Source of the DNA: Phycisphaerae bacterium
GTDB taxonomy: Bacteria; Planctomycetota; Phycisphaerae; Sedimentisphaerales; SG8-4
Assembly: GCA_030613765.1 (NCBI GenBank)
Contig: JAUWLI010000115.1
Span: 1 to 8,300, forward strand
DNA: 8,300 nucleotides
Direction of reading: 5' to 3'
This document shows positions 1 through 8,300 of the stretch, one piece after another (the first letter of the stretch is position 1; each line of letters starts with the position of its first letter). A program made the translations under genes and the position numbers. Under the pieces are notes generated by a model. That model had not been told where the DNA came from. It saw only the letters and a list, made by a program, of their open reading frames with translations, and did not search any database.

Positions 1-102
1 AGCCTTTGTTCCTTCGAGCTGTTCCTGACAGCATATTTGCAACAGCAATATACAACCGATAACAAATGCAACATCGTATCTTTTGAACCAACAACGCTTC
101 AT
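1..102 (-). CDS. N-terminus of an exported protein, probably a lipoprotein (partial, runs off left edge)
   Basis: Read on the minus strand, an ATG at 102 opens a frame of 34 codons that continues past the window edge. The peptide begins MKRCWFKRYD, followed by a hydrophobic stretch VAFVIGCILLLQICC and then polar residues QEQLEGTKA. This is the shape of a signal peptide: a positively charged start, a hydrophobic core and a short polar region. The LLLQICC segment could be a relaxed lipobox with lipidation on one of the two cysteines, but it lacks the usual small residues just before Cys. A GGAG ribosome-binding site sits at 111-114, eight bases before the ATG, which supports this start. The mature domain lies outside the window, so no function can be given. 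The gene is divergent from the beta-propeller gene to its right. Confidence 0.65.
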   Translation of the reverse strand, partial: MKRCWFKRYDVAFVIGCILLLQICCQEQLEGTKA

Positions 103-324
103 ATTTTTATCTCCAAATCAATATCTCATGTAACTATCGACAAAACCACATAATACATTAATTTAACAAAAAAAACACCCTTACGCAAGGATTTTTTCGA
201 TATGGAAGGGCAAGGGTGAGGATGAGAGACTGATTGTGAGTTGGAAATGTTTGCAAAAGGCTTTAGAATAGGTCGGCTGAATAAAGTATTATAGGCGGCA
301 ACACTTATTGTGGAGATTATCTTG
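103..324. promoter_or_regulatory. Divergent intergenic spacer between the exported-protein gene and the beta-propeller gene
   Basis: This 222-base A+T-rich spacer must carry the promoters of both divergent genes. On the plus strand TATTAT at 287-292 is a plausible -10 box for the propeller gene, but the region about 17-18 bases upstream (TTAGAA, 263-268) is a poor -35 match. On the minus strand TATTAT (155 down to 150) is a possible -10 with no convincing -35. A short hairpin, CCTT-ACGC-AAGG at 179-190, has an A-run on its left and ATTTTTT on its right, so it looks terminator-like on either strand. Its stem is only four base pairs and no transcript is expected to end here. The promoters are guesses. 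Confidence 0.3.
312..315 (+). promoter_or_regulatory. Ribosome-binding site that decides the beta-propeller start
   Basis: GGAG lies nine bases before the ATG at 325. The frame is also open from a GTG at 310, but that codon overlaps this Shine-Dalgarno sequence and has no site of its own. It would also add MEIIL in front of the lysine/arginine-rich signal-peptide start. The ATG at 325 is therefore preferred. Confidence 0.65.
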
Positions 325-1344
325 ATGAAACGTAAGAGTTTTACAATCTTAGTTACAATAGGGTTTCTTGCATTTGCCGGGGCCGCTTTCGGAGACGATT
401 TGCGGCAGGTGAATATACCCAAACAGTCAGACTGGACTGTGCATGGAGTGGTTATTAAAAGCGGCAAATCCGGCTCCTGGGACGCACGATTGTATGGTCA
501 GGTCAGCCCCTGTACGGTCGTAAAGAAAAACGGCATTTTCTATCTGTACTATGTGGGAGCTAATGGCAATCGCTCGACGGACGGAGGGCCTAAGGACCGC
601 GCGCTCGGCGTGGCTACCAGCAGGGATGGTATTCACTTTACGAAGTACAGATGCAATCCCATTATTACTCACCAACCGGTCGAAAATGTTGAGGAAGGAG
701 TCTTTTCTGCAGGGGCGATGATAGACGAGAACGGCAACTTACTTCTCTATTATGGCGCTATATGGGCAGAGAACGCTTCGACGGAGGAAGTACATTGCAA
801 TGTTGCGCTTGCTCAATCCTCCGATGGAAAGAAGTTCAAGAACTATGGGGACGTTATATCGTGGAACAATCCTTCCGTGTGGGGATACGGAGATGAAATT
901 TTCCCAGTGGGGGCCTACTACGCAAATGGACAGTATAACGTATATTACGTGGCAAAGGGCAACGTAGGGGTATGGAAGCTTGGAGTCGCTACGGGTTCCT
1001 CGAAAGAAAAAATGCCAAACACGAGGACCGCGCTGGCAAAAGGACAGATTATAGGCGGATGCGACCCTGTCTTCATAAGCGAGCACAAAATCGCGCTCTT
1101 TATCGTGCATAACTTTGACAAAAACTATATCGAGGTTCGCACAGCCAACGTGAATTCGCCGGAAAAACTTAGTGACCCGGTTGAGACATACCACATGTTC
1201 CCGCCGCGTTACCGCCACACGGTCGTTTACCTTGACCGGCAGAAGAAGAAATGGTTTATGTATCAAGCAACAGACCAGGCAAAGAATGGCAATCAGATCG
1301 TAGTCAGGACAGCCCCGATGATTCCGGTCAATGAACTGAAGTGA
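325..1344 (+). CDS. Secreted five-bladed beta-propeller protein of glycoside-hydrolase (GH43/GH32/GH117-like) type
   Basis: The protein has 339 residues. Residues 1-23 (MKRKSFTILV... ending AAFG) form a clear signal peptide, so it should act in the periplasm or outside the cell. The rest shows the repeating pattern of the arabinanase/levansucrase/invertase five-bladed propeller superfamily: a strand with aromatic pairs such as FYLYYVGA (72-79), then LGVATSRDGIHF (94-105), a pattern repeated at NLLLYYGA (138-145), VALAQSSDGKKF (160-171) and YNVYYVAKG (204-212). Acidic residues where such enzymes keep catalytic groups include D53 (SWDARL), E123/E124 and D190/E191 (GYGDEIFPVG). I cannot prove that they are catalytic or name the CAZy family. 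The length fits a single propeller with no extra module. The substrate is unknown, though the nearby sulfatase suggests a sulfated polysaccharide. A non-catalytic, glycan-binding propeller is a fair alternative. Confidence 0.75.
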   Translation: MKRKSFTILVTIGFLAFAGAAFGDDLRQVNIPKQSDWTVHGVVIKSGKSGSWDARLYGQVSPCTVVKKNGIFYLYYVGANGNRSTDGGPKDRALGVATSRDGIHFTKYRCNPIITHQPVENVEEGVFSAGAMIDENGNLLLYYGAIWAENASTEEVHCNVALAQSSDGKKFKNYGDVISWNNPSVWGYGDEIFPVGAYYANGQYNVYYVAKGNVGVWKLGVATGSSKEKMPNTRTALAKGQIIGGCDPVFISEHKIALFIVHNFDKNYIEVRTANVNSPEKLSDPVETYHMFPPRYRHTVVYLDRQKKKWFMYQATDQAKNGNQIVVRTAPMIPVNELK

Positions 1345-1528
1345 AAAGAAAACGGAAAGCTTAGTCATCGCCATTACCTGGCGCGGCGGCAAGTAGCTCA
1401 GCCTTATCAAAAACAGCATGAATTTTCACTTCGCTCTGCGCTGGCTTGTATTGTAAATTTTGTAAAATTTTGCCTTTTCGTACGAATAAGAGCAATTTTC
1501 AGTCTTTTTTGTTCACTTTCAAAGCCCC
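1345..1528. other. Convergent non-coding spacer with an A+T palindrome
   Basis: This is the spacer between the 3' ends of the propeller gene and the minus-strand genes. No G+C-rich hairpin followed by a T-run was found after the propeller stop. The main feature is an A+T palindrome, AAATTTT-GT-AAAATTT, at 1455-1470. The minus strand has a stop-free frame of 45 codons between stops at about 1501 and 1361, but it has no ATG, no ribosome-binding site and no recognisable similarity. I treat it as non-coding. Confidence 0.4.
1455..1470. repeat. A+T-rich inverted repeat between convergent genes
   Basis: AAATTTT (1455-1461) and AAAATTT (1464-1470) are exact reverse complements separated by GT. The stem is seven A·T pairs with too small a loop for a stable RNA hairpin, so a cruciform or protein-binding site is likelier than a terminator. 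It may equally be a product of A+T-rich composition. Confidence 0.35.
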
Positions 1529-1630
1529 TTATCGATATCTACGGCTGCCGGAGGTGCCGATGATTTGTCTTACGCTGCCGAGCCGGTCGTGCAGGTAGAA
1601 GTATCTTTTTTGAAAGATTCCCCTTATCAT
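1529..1630 (-). pseudogene. RHS/YD-repeat core fragment (33-codon remnant or small ORF)
   Basis: On the minus strand an ATG at 1630 opens a 33-residue frame ending in TAA at 1529. Residues 9-23 read RYFYLHDRLGSVRQI, followed by IGTSG. This matches the hallmark of RHS repeat-associated core domains, in which an aromatic-rich strand leads into HD-x-LGSVR-x-(I/L) and then a turn with T/D-x-x-G. Full RHS proteins are many hundreds of residues long and continue with a YDPFG-like motif. Here the similarity stops after TSG and the frame ends with SRRYR. The ATG overlaps the stop codon of the upstream DUF3592 gene (ATGA), and AAGGA lies six bases before it, so translation is possible. I read it as a relic of a lost or rearranged RHS gene; a real small coupled peptide is the alternative. 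The RHS similarity is recognised by eye only. Confidence 0.55.
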
Positions 1631-3105
1631 AACTGTTCCTTCGCAGCTTTGATCTTCGACAGCAAGTGACCTCTTAAAATCGGCCAGTAACTAACACGCT
1701 CAATATGATCCAATTTGGCGCCATCTGAGAAAGTGACACTTGCATGATACAGATCATCCAGGGAATGGCTTACTACATTCCTCAAGTCAAATTCATGCCA
1801 TGTGCCATCACAATATTGAACGTTCAGTTTATCGTGTGCAGCAGAAAGATGCTGATACTTCTTCGTTCGTATACAAGCTAACCATCCTAAAACAAGCAAG
1901 GCTACAAATCCCAACAATATAGAAAGCAATGCCATAAGCTTTTTCAAAATTAAACCCGTCGTACTTGTCGGCAGTAATATCACAAACGATAGCAAGAGGA
2001 GGCCGGCCATAAAACACCAAAAAGCAATCGATTTTCTGCGTCCTTTAACGAACACCCAACTTGGATATTCGTGTGGGATTTCTAATTTATCTGCTGGAAT
2101 TGATGTTCGCCAGTTATCTAAACAATTTCTATAGGTTCGTGAATGGACATTCCTCGTTTTCATAAAATGAACTATATCTTGGTCATCAATCACAACTAAA
2201 CCATACTTTAGTGCCCCATAAGGCTGCACAAATAAATTCTTGACTTTACTCCAAACAACGAATATTTCAGGCTGGCCGTAGAGTGCCAAACCCCCGTCTG
2301 ATATAACCAGCCCACTTCGAGGTAGTGGCTGGGCAGCGAGATGGTCTTGGACTCGCTGTACCTGAGAAGAGTTCTTTGATCGCAATACCAAAACAAACCA
2401 GGCGAAACCAATTGCCTCGTACACAATCATACCAATGATCCCGGATGATTGAAGAGGTTTTGTCGCAACGGAGCAATAATGCCAAAGCGATAATATTCCG
2501 GCCGTGTGCCATCCGACAGCCAGCGCCACGTATTTCCAGAAGTTGTAGGCAACACCTATTCTGGGGTGCCAATAACACTCCTCCTCTTCAAGGTCATAGA
2601 AACTCTTCTTATTTCGAGTGTAGTTTTCGGCTTCGAAATAACCTATTATTACAAGACACAAACTCGCGACAAGAATTAAAAGTGAAAAATATATTCTCAA
2701 ATTTATGTGGGGTATAAGAAATGCTTGATTAGGATTTTCCGGATTATAATAAGCCTTAACCAACTGGCCTTTTTTGTATACAGCATAAAGCTTATTGGAA
2801 CGTTTAAGGCCCAATCCACCTCCTAAGGGACCAACTTTGTCACAGGTAAACCGCCTTCCGTTAACTTCATACTCATACGTCACTGTGAATTCATAAAATG
2901 TTCCACTAGAATCCGGCCTTGTCCATGCTTTGAAATTCTTGCCAAGCACTTTTGCTTCTATAGGTACAAAGCTCCTCACGGCATTGGTTTGATAGCCAAT
3001 GCGGTTAACTATCAAATGGAGCATTGTTAGTCCGAAGCCAACTATGGCAACTATAAAGATAACATGCTTCTTAAATCCCAGCTTATCTCCAGAAACAGTT
3101 CCCAC
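1627..3105 (-). CDS. DUF3592-containing multi-pass membrane protein
   Basis: The protein has 492 residues. One helix (about 14-33) is followed by a soluble section (about 45-132) with the DUF3592 pattern: TVTYEYEVNGRRF at 74-86, YAVYKKGQLVKAYYNP at 107-122 and NPNQAFL at 124-130. More helices lie near 137-156, 188-208, 222-242, 359-378 and 386-411. Between helices 4 and 5, residues 264-330 (LVISDGGLALYGQ, then VVWSKVKNLFV) look like a bacterial PH-like fold. A second region of similar style (WHEFDLRNVVS and after, about 426-487) lies at the C-terminus. These two are inferences from pattern. The start is a GTG at 3105, the only sensible choice because an in-frame TAG lies two codons upstream; AAGAGA is a weak ribosome-binding site. 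It lies 88 bases downstream of the sulfatase on the same strand and looks more A+T-rich. The function is unknown. Confidence 0.7.
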   Translation of the reverse strand: MGTVSGDKLGFKKHVIFIVAIVGFGLTMLHLIVNRIGYQTNAVRSFVPIEAKVLGKNFKAWTRPDSSGTFYEFTVTYEYEVNGRRFTCDKVGPLGGGLGLKRSNKLYAVYKKGQLVKAYYNPENPNQAFLIPHINLRIYFSLLILVASLCLVIIGYFEAENYTRNKKSFYDLEEEECYWHPRIGVAYNFWKYVALAVGWHTAGILSLWHYCSVATKPLQSSGIIGMIVYEAIGFAWFVLVLRSKNSSQVQRVQDHLAAQPLPRSGLVISDGGLALYGQPEIFVVWSKVKNLFVQPYGALKYGLVVIDDQDIVHFMKTRNVHSRTYRNCLDNWRTSIPADKLEIPHEYPSWVFVKGRRKSIAFWCFMAGLLLLSFVILLPTSTTGLILKKLMALLSILLGFVALLVLGWLACIRTKKYQHLSAAHDKLNVQYCDGTWHEFDLRNVVSHSLDDLYHASVTFSDGAKLDHIERVSYWPILRGHLLSKIKAAKEQL

Positions 3106-3170
3106 AATCTATTCTCTTGATTTAATGTTCGTTACAATCACAGTCTAATCGTAGAGATATTCTATTGTAT

Positions 3171-3184
3171 CCGATTGCCATCGG
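3171..3184 (-). terminator. Small hairpin just after the sulfatase gene
   Basis: CCGAT (3171-3175) and ATCGG (3180-3184) pair around a four-base loop, ten bases beyond the sulfatase stop codon. On the sulfatase strand no T-run follows; on the opposite strand GATCATTTTT follows. It is a weak candidate for a transcript end or an RNA-processing site, and read-through into the DUF3592 gene remains possible. Confidence 0.25.
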
Positions 3185-3193
3185 GATCATTTT

Positions 3194-4591
3194 TCAGGTC
3201 TTCTTCTTTTTCTTTGTCGTTTTGCGTTGTCTCCGCTGCATCGTCCAAACAGGTTCGACCATCTGTGAGTTCCACTGCTCGTAAGTCTTTTCCATATCTT
3301 TTAGAACATCCGGCTTTTCCGCTTTCAGGTCTTTGCTCTCGCCAATATCCGAGTCCAGGTCAAACAGTCCGGTCTCATCGCGCATCTTAACAAGCTTCCA
3401 GTTTCCTTTTCTTAAGGCATGGTTCTGCACGCTGCGCCAAAAGAGAATTTCATGAGGCGGCTGTTTCTTCTCACCTCTCAAATATGGCAGCAGGTTGACA
3501 CCGTCAAGCTTGCGGCCTGATGGAAGCTCTGCCCCCCCTGCTGCTGCGGCCGTCGGAAGGATATCAAGCGAAATGACCGGATGGTTATAAACGCCGCCCG
3601 CCTTTAACCGGCCGGGCCACTGGACCATAAAAGGAACCCGGACCCCGCCTTCATACATCGTGCCCTTGGTAGCACGCAGCGGGTCATTGCGCGAGCCATT
3701 TGCCGAAGTCGGACCACCGTTGTCGTTGATAAAAAATAGCAGCGTGTCTTTTTCCAGGTCCAACTCTCGCAGCTTGACCAACAGCTTGCCGATACCCTCA
3801 TCCATAGCGGTCAACATCCCGGCATAGATGCGGCGCTTATTGTCCGTAATATGTTTGAAACTGTCCTTGTATCGCTGCGGCGCCTGCATAGGCGTGTGAA
3901 CGGCGTTATAAGCAAGATAAAGGAAGAAGCGCTCATTGCAGTGGCGCTCGACGAAGGCGACCGCCTCGCGCGAGAAGGCATCGGTGAGATACTCCTTCTC
4001 ATCGACAGGCTCGGTGGCGCGCAGGATAGGATTAAATGTCCCCAGACCGGATTCAATAAACGAGTGGTTGCCGTGAAGGAAACCGAAGAACTCGTCGAAC
4101 CCGCGTTTCATGGGATGGAAATGTTTCGACAACCCAAGGTGCCACTTACCCACCGCACCGGTGACATAACCGGCGGTCCCGAGCACGTCAGCAATCGTCG
4201 CTTCTGTCAGCGGCAGACCGACGTGTTCTCTCAAACCTCCCGGCGGCGGACCCGTATTGAACTCGTGCCCGAAACGCTGCTGATACCGGCCGGTTATCAA
4301 GCCGGCACGAGTCGGGCTGCACACCGGGCACGAGACGTATCCATTCGTAAAACGGATACCCTTTCGCGCAACCGAATCAATGTTCGGCGTCGCGATGTCC
4401 TTGCACCCGTGACAGCCGATGTCTGCGTATCCCATATCGTCGCTTATAATAAGTACGATATTCGGTTTCTTTCCTTTCACCTTTCTTCCCTGCCCCGCAC
4501 TCACGCAACCCGCCATTATCGACAGCGCGGGAGCCGAAGCCGCTGCAAGACCCATCGTTTTTAGAAATTCTCTTCTTGTCTGCTTTTCCAT
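3194..4591 (-). CDS. Type I (S1 family) sulfatase, Tat-exported lipoprotein-like
   Basis: The enzyme should hydrolyse sulfate esters, probably on a polysaccharide, in the periplasm or at the cell surface. It has 465 residues from the ATG at 4591, a normal length for the family. Residues 5-12 (TRREFLKT) form a Tat motif, followed by a hydrophobic stretch and SIMAGC with Cys29 as a possible lipidation site. NIVLIISDDMGYADIGC (44-60) carries the metal-binding D51/D52. CSPTR (91-95) is the sulfatase signature whose Cys91 becomes formylglycine. GKWHLG (148-153), H232 in AVHTP, D290/N291 in NDNGG and K309 in ATKGTMYEGG complete the active site. The C-terminus ends in a lysine-rich tail. The S1 subfamily and exact substrate cannot be told from sequence alone. 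The frame is open upstream to 4678. An ATG at 4633 overlaps the previous stop as ATGA and is the rival start. No maturase gene is in the window. Confidence 0.93.
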   Translation of the reverse strand: MEKQTRREFLKTMGLAAASAPALSIMAGCVSAGQGRKVKGKKPNIVLIISDDMGYADIGCHGCKDIATPNIDSVARKGIRFTNGYVSCPVCSPTRAGLITGRYQQRFGHEFNTGPPPGGLREHVGLPLTEATIADVLGTAGYVTGAVGKWHLGLSKHFHPMKRGFDEFFGFLHGNHSFIESGLGTFNPILRATEPVDEKEYLTDAFSREAVAFVERHCNERFFLYLAYNAVHTPMQAPQRYKDSFKHITDNKRRIYAGMLTAMDEGIGKLLVKLRELDLEKDTLLFFINDNGGPTSANGSRNDPLRATKGTMYEGGVRVPFMVQWPGRLKAGGVYNHPVISLDILPTAAAAGGAELPSGRKLDGVNLLPYLRGEKKQPPHEILFWRSVQNHALRKGNWKLVKMRDETGLFDLDSDIGESKDLKAEKPDVLKDMEKTYEQWNSQMVEPVWTMQRRQRKTTKKKKKT

Positions 4592-7500
4592 ACCTGTTTT
4601 CCTTCCAGTATATTCAATTTCCTTGTTGCTCATTTTCCACTCTGGGCCTGCCTGTGGTCTTGTTTGGTGATTTGCCATTGCAGCAGCAGAATCGCGACGG
4701 CAAAAGCGAAGCCGAAAGCAACGTCACCGGCGACAAACCAGATGAACCAGCCGAAGCCGCCTTTAACAAGGGCCGGACCACCATAGAACAGAAATCCGAC
4801 TACCGCCATCAGCGACCATAAGGCGACTAAACGGATGGCCCCGGCGTACCGACGTACATCGGTGGAGAAAACCACCATCATCCCCCCTAAGAGCACGTAG
4901 AACGCCGAGAGCAGCCGGGCTAAGTAGGAAACAAGCACCCCAACTTCAGTTCCGGGCTCAGCAAGCTCCACTCCTCGGACCAGCCACGAATATGGCATAA
5001 AAACCGCTATGATGGCTGGCAGGCTCACAATCCCAACTACTCGAAGCAGCAGCTTCAAGCCTCTTTCTGTCTTATTCACGATATACTCCTTTCACACTCA
5101 CGGTGACCCGAAAAAATGCCCGTGATTTCCCATCGCAGAACACCATTTTACTATATAGGCAAAAAAGAGCAACTACAACCCCCATCAAGGCCGACCAAAC
5201 CATTGCCCCGCGACCGTATCTGTAATTTGTTATGGTCCATATTTCACACCGCAAGAGATACGAATTTTATCGTTTCAGACCGATTTTAGCTGCTCTAACA
5301 CCGCTTTACAGCCGATATTTAAGGGGGCCGTGGTGCAATCTATTGCAAACTGAAGCCCTAACAATTATGATAGAGTGGTAAAGTTGGTTTATACAGGTTC
5401 GAATATGGACAAAAAAGGTCCCGAAGTATCGGTAGTTGTGCCCCTGCTGAATGAGCAGGACAATATCAGCCCGCTCTACGAACAAATCACGCAAACCCTG
5501 ACCGAAGGACACAACTACGAAATAATATTCGTCGACGACGGCAGTACCGACGAAAGCTTCAATATATTAAGCCGGTTCCAAAAAGCCGACGACAAAGTCC
5601 GTGTCATTCGGTTCCGCAAAAACTTCGGTCAGACCGCGGCGCTGGCCGCCGGCTTTGCCCACGCAAGAGGCAATATTATTGTGGCAATCGACGCCGATTT
5701 GCAAAACGACCCGGCTGATATACCGAATATGATTGACAAACTCAACGAAGGATTCGATGTCGTAAGCGGCTGGAGAAAAAAAAGACACGATAACGCCATA
5801 ACAAGGCTCATTCCTTCAAAAATCGCAAACTGGCTAATCGCTAAAATTACACGAGTAAAACTCCACGACTTCGGATGCACACTTAAAATTTACAGAAGAG
5901 AAGTACTTGCGGAAACGAAATTGTACGGTGAAATGCACCGGTTCATACCGGCGCTGGCAAGCTGGAACGGAGCCAGTATCTGCGAAATGGTTGTAAACCA
6001 CAGGCCCAGAACAGCAGGCACTGCCAAATACGGCCTCGGCCGAACTTTAAAAGTCGTTTTAGACCTGATTACCGTTAAATTCCTCGGCTCGTTTTCCACG
6101 AAGCCAATCTACATCTTCGGCGGGCTCGGACTAATAAGCGGCCTTGCATCCGTTGTCTTCGGCCTCGCTGTGCTTTATCAAAAATTCATCTCTCCTACAC
6201 ACCTGTCCATGAACAGAAATCCGTTTCTGATTCTAACAGCCATGCTCTTTACCGCAACCATTCAGTTCATTCTCATGGGTCTGCTCGCTGAGCTTTTAGT
6301 ACGAACATATCACGAGTCACAAAATCGCCCTACTTACGTCATAAAAGAGATCCTCGAATCACCCCAGGGGGCCACCCACCACACTGGAGAACGGAAATGA
6401 ACAAGGGTGCTCGAAAGAGAAAGCTGCCGAAGAGACACGTAATACCACAAAAAAAAGAATCCGCTGTCCTTGCAAAACTTCTAAGCAATAAAAAGTTTAT
6501 AGTTTTTGCAATAGTAGCTATCCTGGCCGCAATTCCGTTCGCACTTGGAAAATACTGTGAGTTCAACTCTCCAGGACCTTACGACAGCGGAGCGTATGTC
6601 TACTCAGCCAAACACATACTCGACGGCGCAGTGATTGGTGTGGATGAAAAGCCCAGCGCCCAACTGGGGACACTGCTGGTCAATATGCTGGGCGTAAGGC
6701 TCTTTGGCTTTAGTGAAACAGGCCCCAAGATTATTCAGACAATCCTGCAGGCCGCCGCATTGGTTCTCATGTTCATTGCGATACACAAGCTCTTCGGCAC
6801 ACTGCCTGCCGCAGTCAGTGTTATAGTGGCTTCAACTTATCTTTCGGCACCCCTCATCGCAAAGTTCGGCAACGTCAAGGAACAATACATGATTGCCTGT
6901 ATGGTGATTGCGATAAGCTGTTTTGTCATGCGCCAGTTGGGCGGCCGATGGTGGTGGGCCGTTTTGGCCGGACTGTTTCTAATATGGGCGCCGCTGTTCA
7001 AGCCAACAGGAATGTCTGCTATAGGTGCAATTGGCTTGTTCGTTGTTATGCAGCCTCTGCTAAAAAACACCACCTTCAAGCAAACCGGTGCCGATATTTT
7101 GCTCTTGCTGGCAGGCGCAGCAATAGGAGTTGGACCACTGTACATCTGGTTAATCGGCTGGAACGTTAAGATGGGTTTGCCCTATATGTTTGTGTGGGGG
7201 ACACTGGCAAAGTTCCTGCCCGCTGCGACAGAAGCCGCGCAGCCAAAGAAGGTTGAAGATTATGTTGACTTAAGCCGAAAACTCGTCACCTTTTCGCAAC
7301 AATGGCCAAGAGTACTACGATACTACGGAGTGCTGATGCTGCCCATCGCGCTGGCAGTCGGCGCGATTCTTGCAAGAACCTTGCGGATGATTCGCAACAT
7401 TGTAGTAAAAAATAAACAGACAAACCAAACATGCGACCGCTTCGTTCTTCTCTTTGCCGTCTGGTGGCTGTTGGATATGGCATTTATATGGATTAGCCCG

Positions 7501-8300
7501 CGCTCTTATGAGCAGTACTATCTGCCATTAAACGCTTCGGCAGCAATGCTCGCAGGATATTTGATTGTCGTCTATACCAATCTGCTCGCAAACCCTGTGA
7601 ATAAAAACGTCTGGAAAATCGTTGGCATTATAGGCCTTCTCTTTATGATAGGAATGTCCTGGCATATATTCTTCGGAATAGGAAAAAGCCCTCACACCGG
7701 AACTATCTATCGCAATAGCGCCGGTGAGCCGGAAAAACGAAGAGGTTATTCACAAAGGCTCCGTGATATCTCACGAAATCGCCGGGGTAATCTAAAAGGC
7801 TCGTGGGAAATAGTAGGCCAATATATCCGGCATCAGTCTACCCCGGATGATAAAATTTACGTTTGGGGCTGGTTCCCGGGGATATATGTGCAGGCACAGA
7901 GATTTAGCCCTACCCCTCATGCCGTTATGATGCCTCGCCCAACGCCAAAGATACTCACAGGGATAATCAAGCAGATGCTGAAAGATTTTGAGAAGGAGAG
8001 GCCTAAATTTATTGTTGATTCCCGAAAGCGGCATATACCCATAGAAAGACCGCCGTATGAGCTATGGCCCAGAGTGCCGAAAGGATTTATGGGGATGAAA
8101 GAACCGGGCTTTTTACCGCTAAATACAAGCACAATCCAGGCATACGATAAGGCCTGGTACGAATTTCTAAAAAAGCAATTTGACGAGGACGAAGCGCTTC
8201 GCTATGAAGCGTTGAAACCGTTCAGGGAATTCGTTATGAACAATTATCGAATCGTTCAAACGCTCGGTCAGTTTGTTTTGTTTGAGTTGAAAAATCCCGC

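Overview
The window reads as a stretch of a moderate-G+C Gram-negative-type genome, most likely from the Planctomycetota (Phycisphaerae/Sedimentisphaerales-like) or a neighbouring PVC lineage. This is an inference from gene content: a Tat-exported lipoprotein-type sulfatase, a secreted beta-propeller of glycoside-hydrolase type, a DUF3592 membrane protein, a scrap of RHS/YD-repeat protein and a polyprenyl-sugar glycosyltransferase pair. No rRNA or other lineage marker is present, so the assignment is tentative. No tRNA, rRNA, CRISPR array, insertion sequence or phage gene was seen.

Layout from left to right. At 1-102 (minus) is the N-terminus of an exported protein that runs off the left edge. 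A divergent spacer separates it from a secreted five-bladed beta-propeller protein (325-1344, plus). A convergent spacer follows, containing a short RHS-core remnant on the minus strand (1529-1630). Its ATG overlaps the stop codon of a 492-residue multi-membrane DUF3592 protein (1627-3105, minus). Upstream of that, on the same strand, are a type I sulfatase (3194-4591) and a four-helix membrane protein (4630-5079). These two are close enough to be one transcript. A roughly 325-base divergent spacer then leads to a second operon on the plus strand: a GT2 polyprenyl-phosphate sugar synthase (5405-6400), followed through an ATGA overlap by a GT39-like GT-C integral membrane glycosyltransferase (6397 to beyond 8300).

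Two themes emerge. The left and middle parts fit use of sulfated polysaccharide: a propeller protein that would bind or cleave a glycan and a sulfatase that would desulfate it. The right part is a self-contained donor/transferase module. The GT2 enzyme would charge a lipid carrier with a sugar, and the GT-C enzyme would transfer that sugar to an acceptor on the outer face of the membrane. The GT39-like gene is open to the right edge, so only its first 634 codons are visible.

Nothing here is clearly a new system. The items most worth a second look are the RHS remnant with a good ribosome-binding site, the composite DUF3592 protein with PH-like regions, and the uncharacterised four-helix protein paired with the sulfatase.
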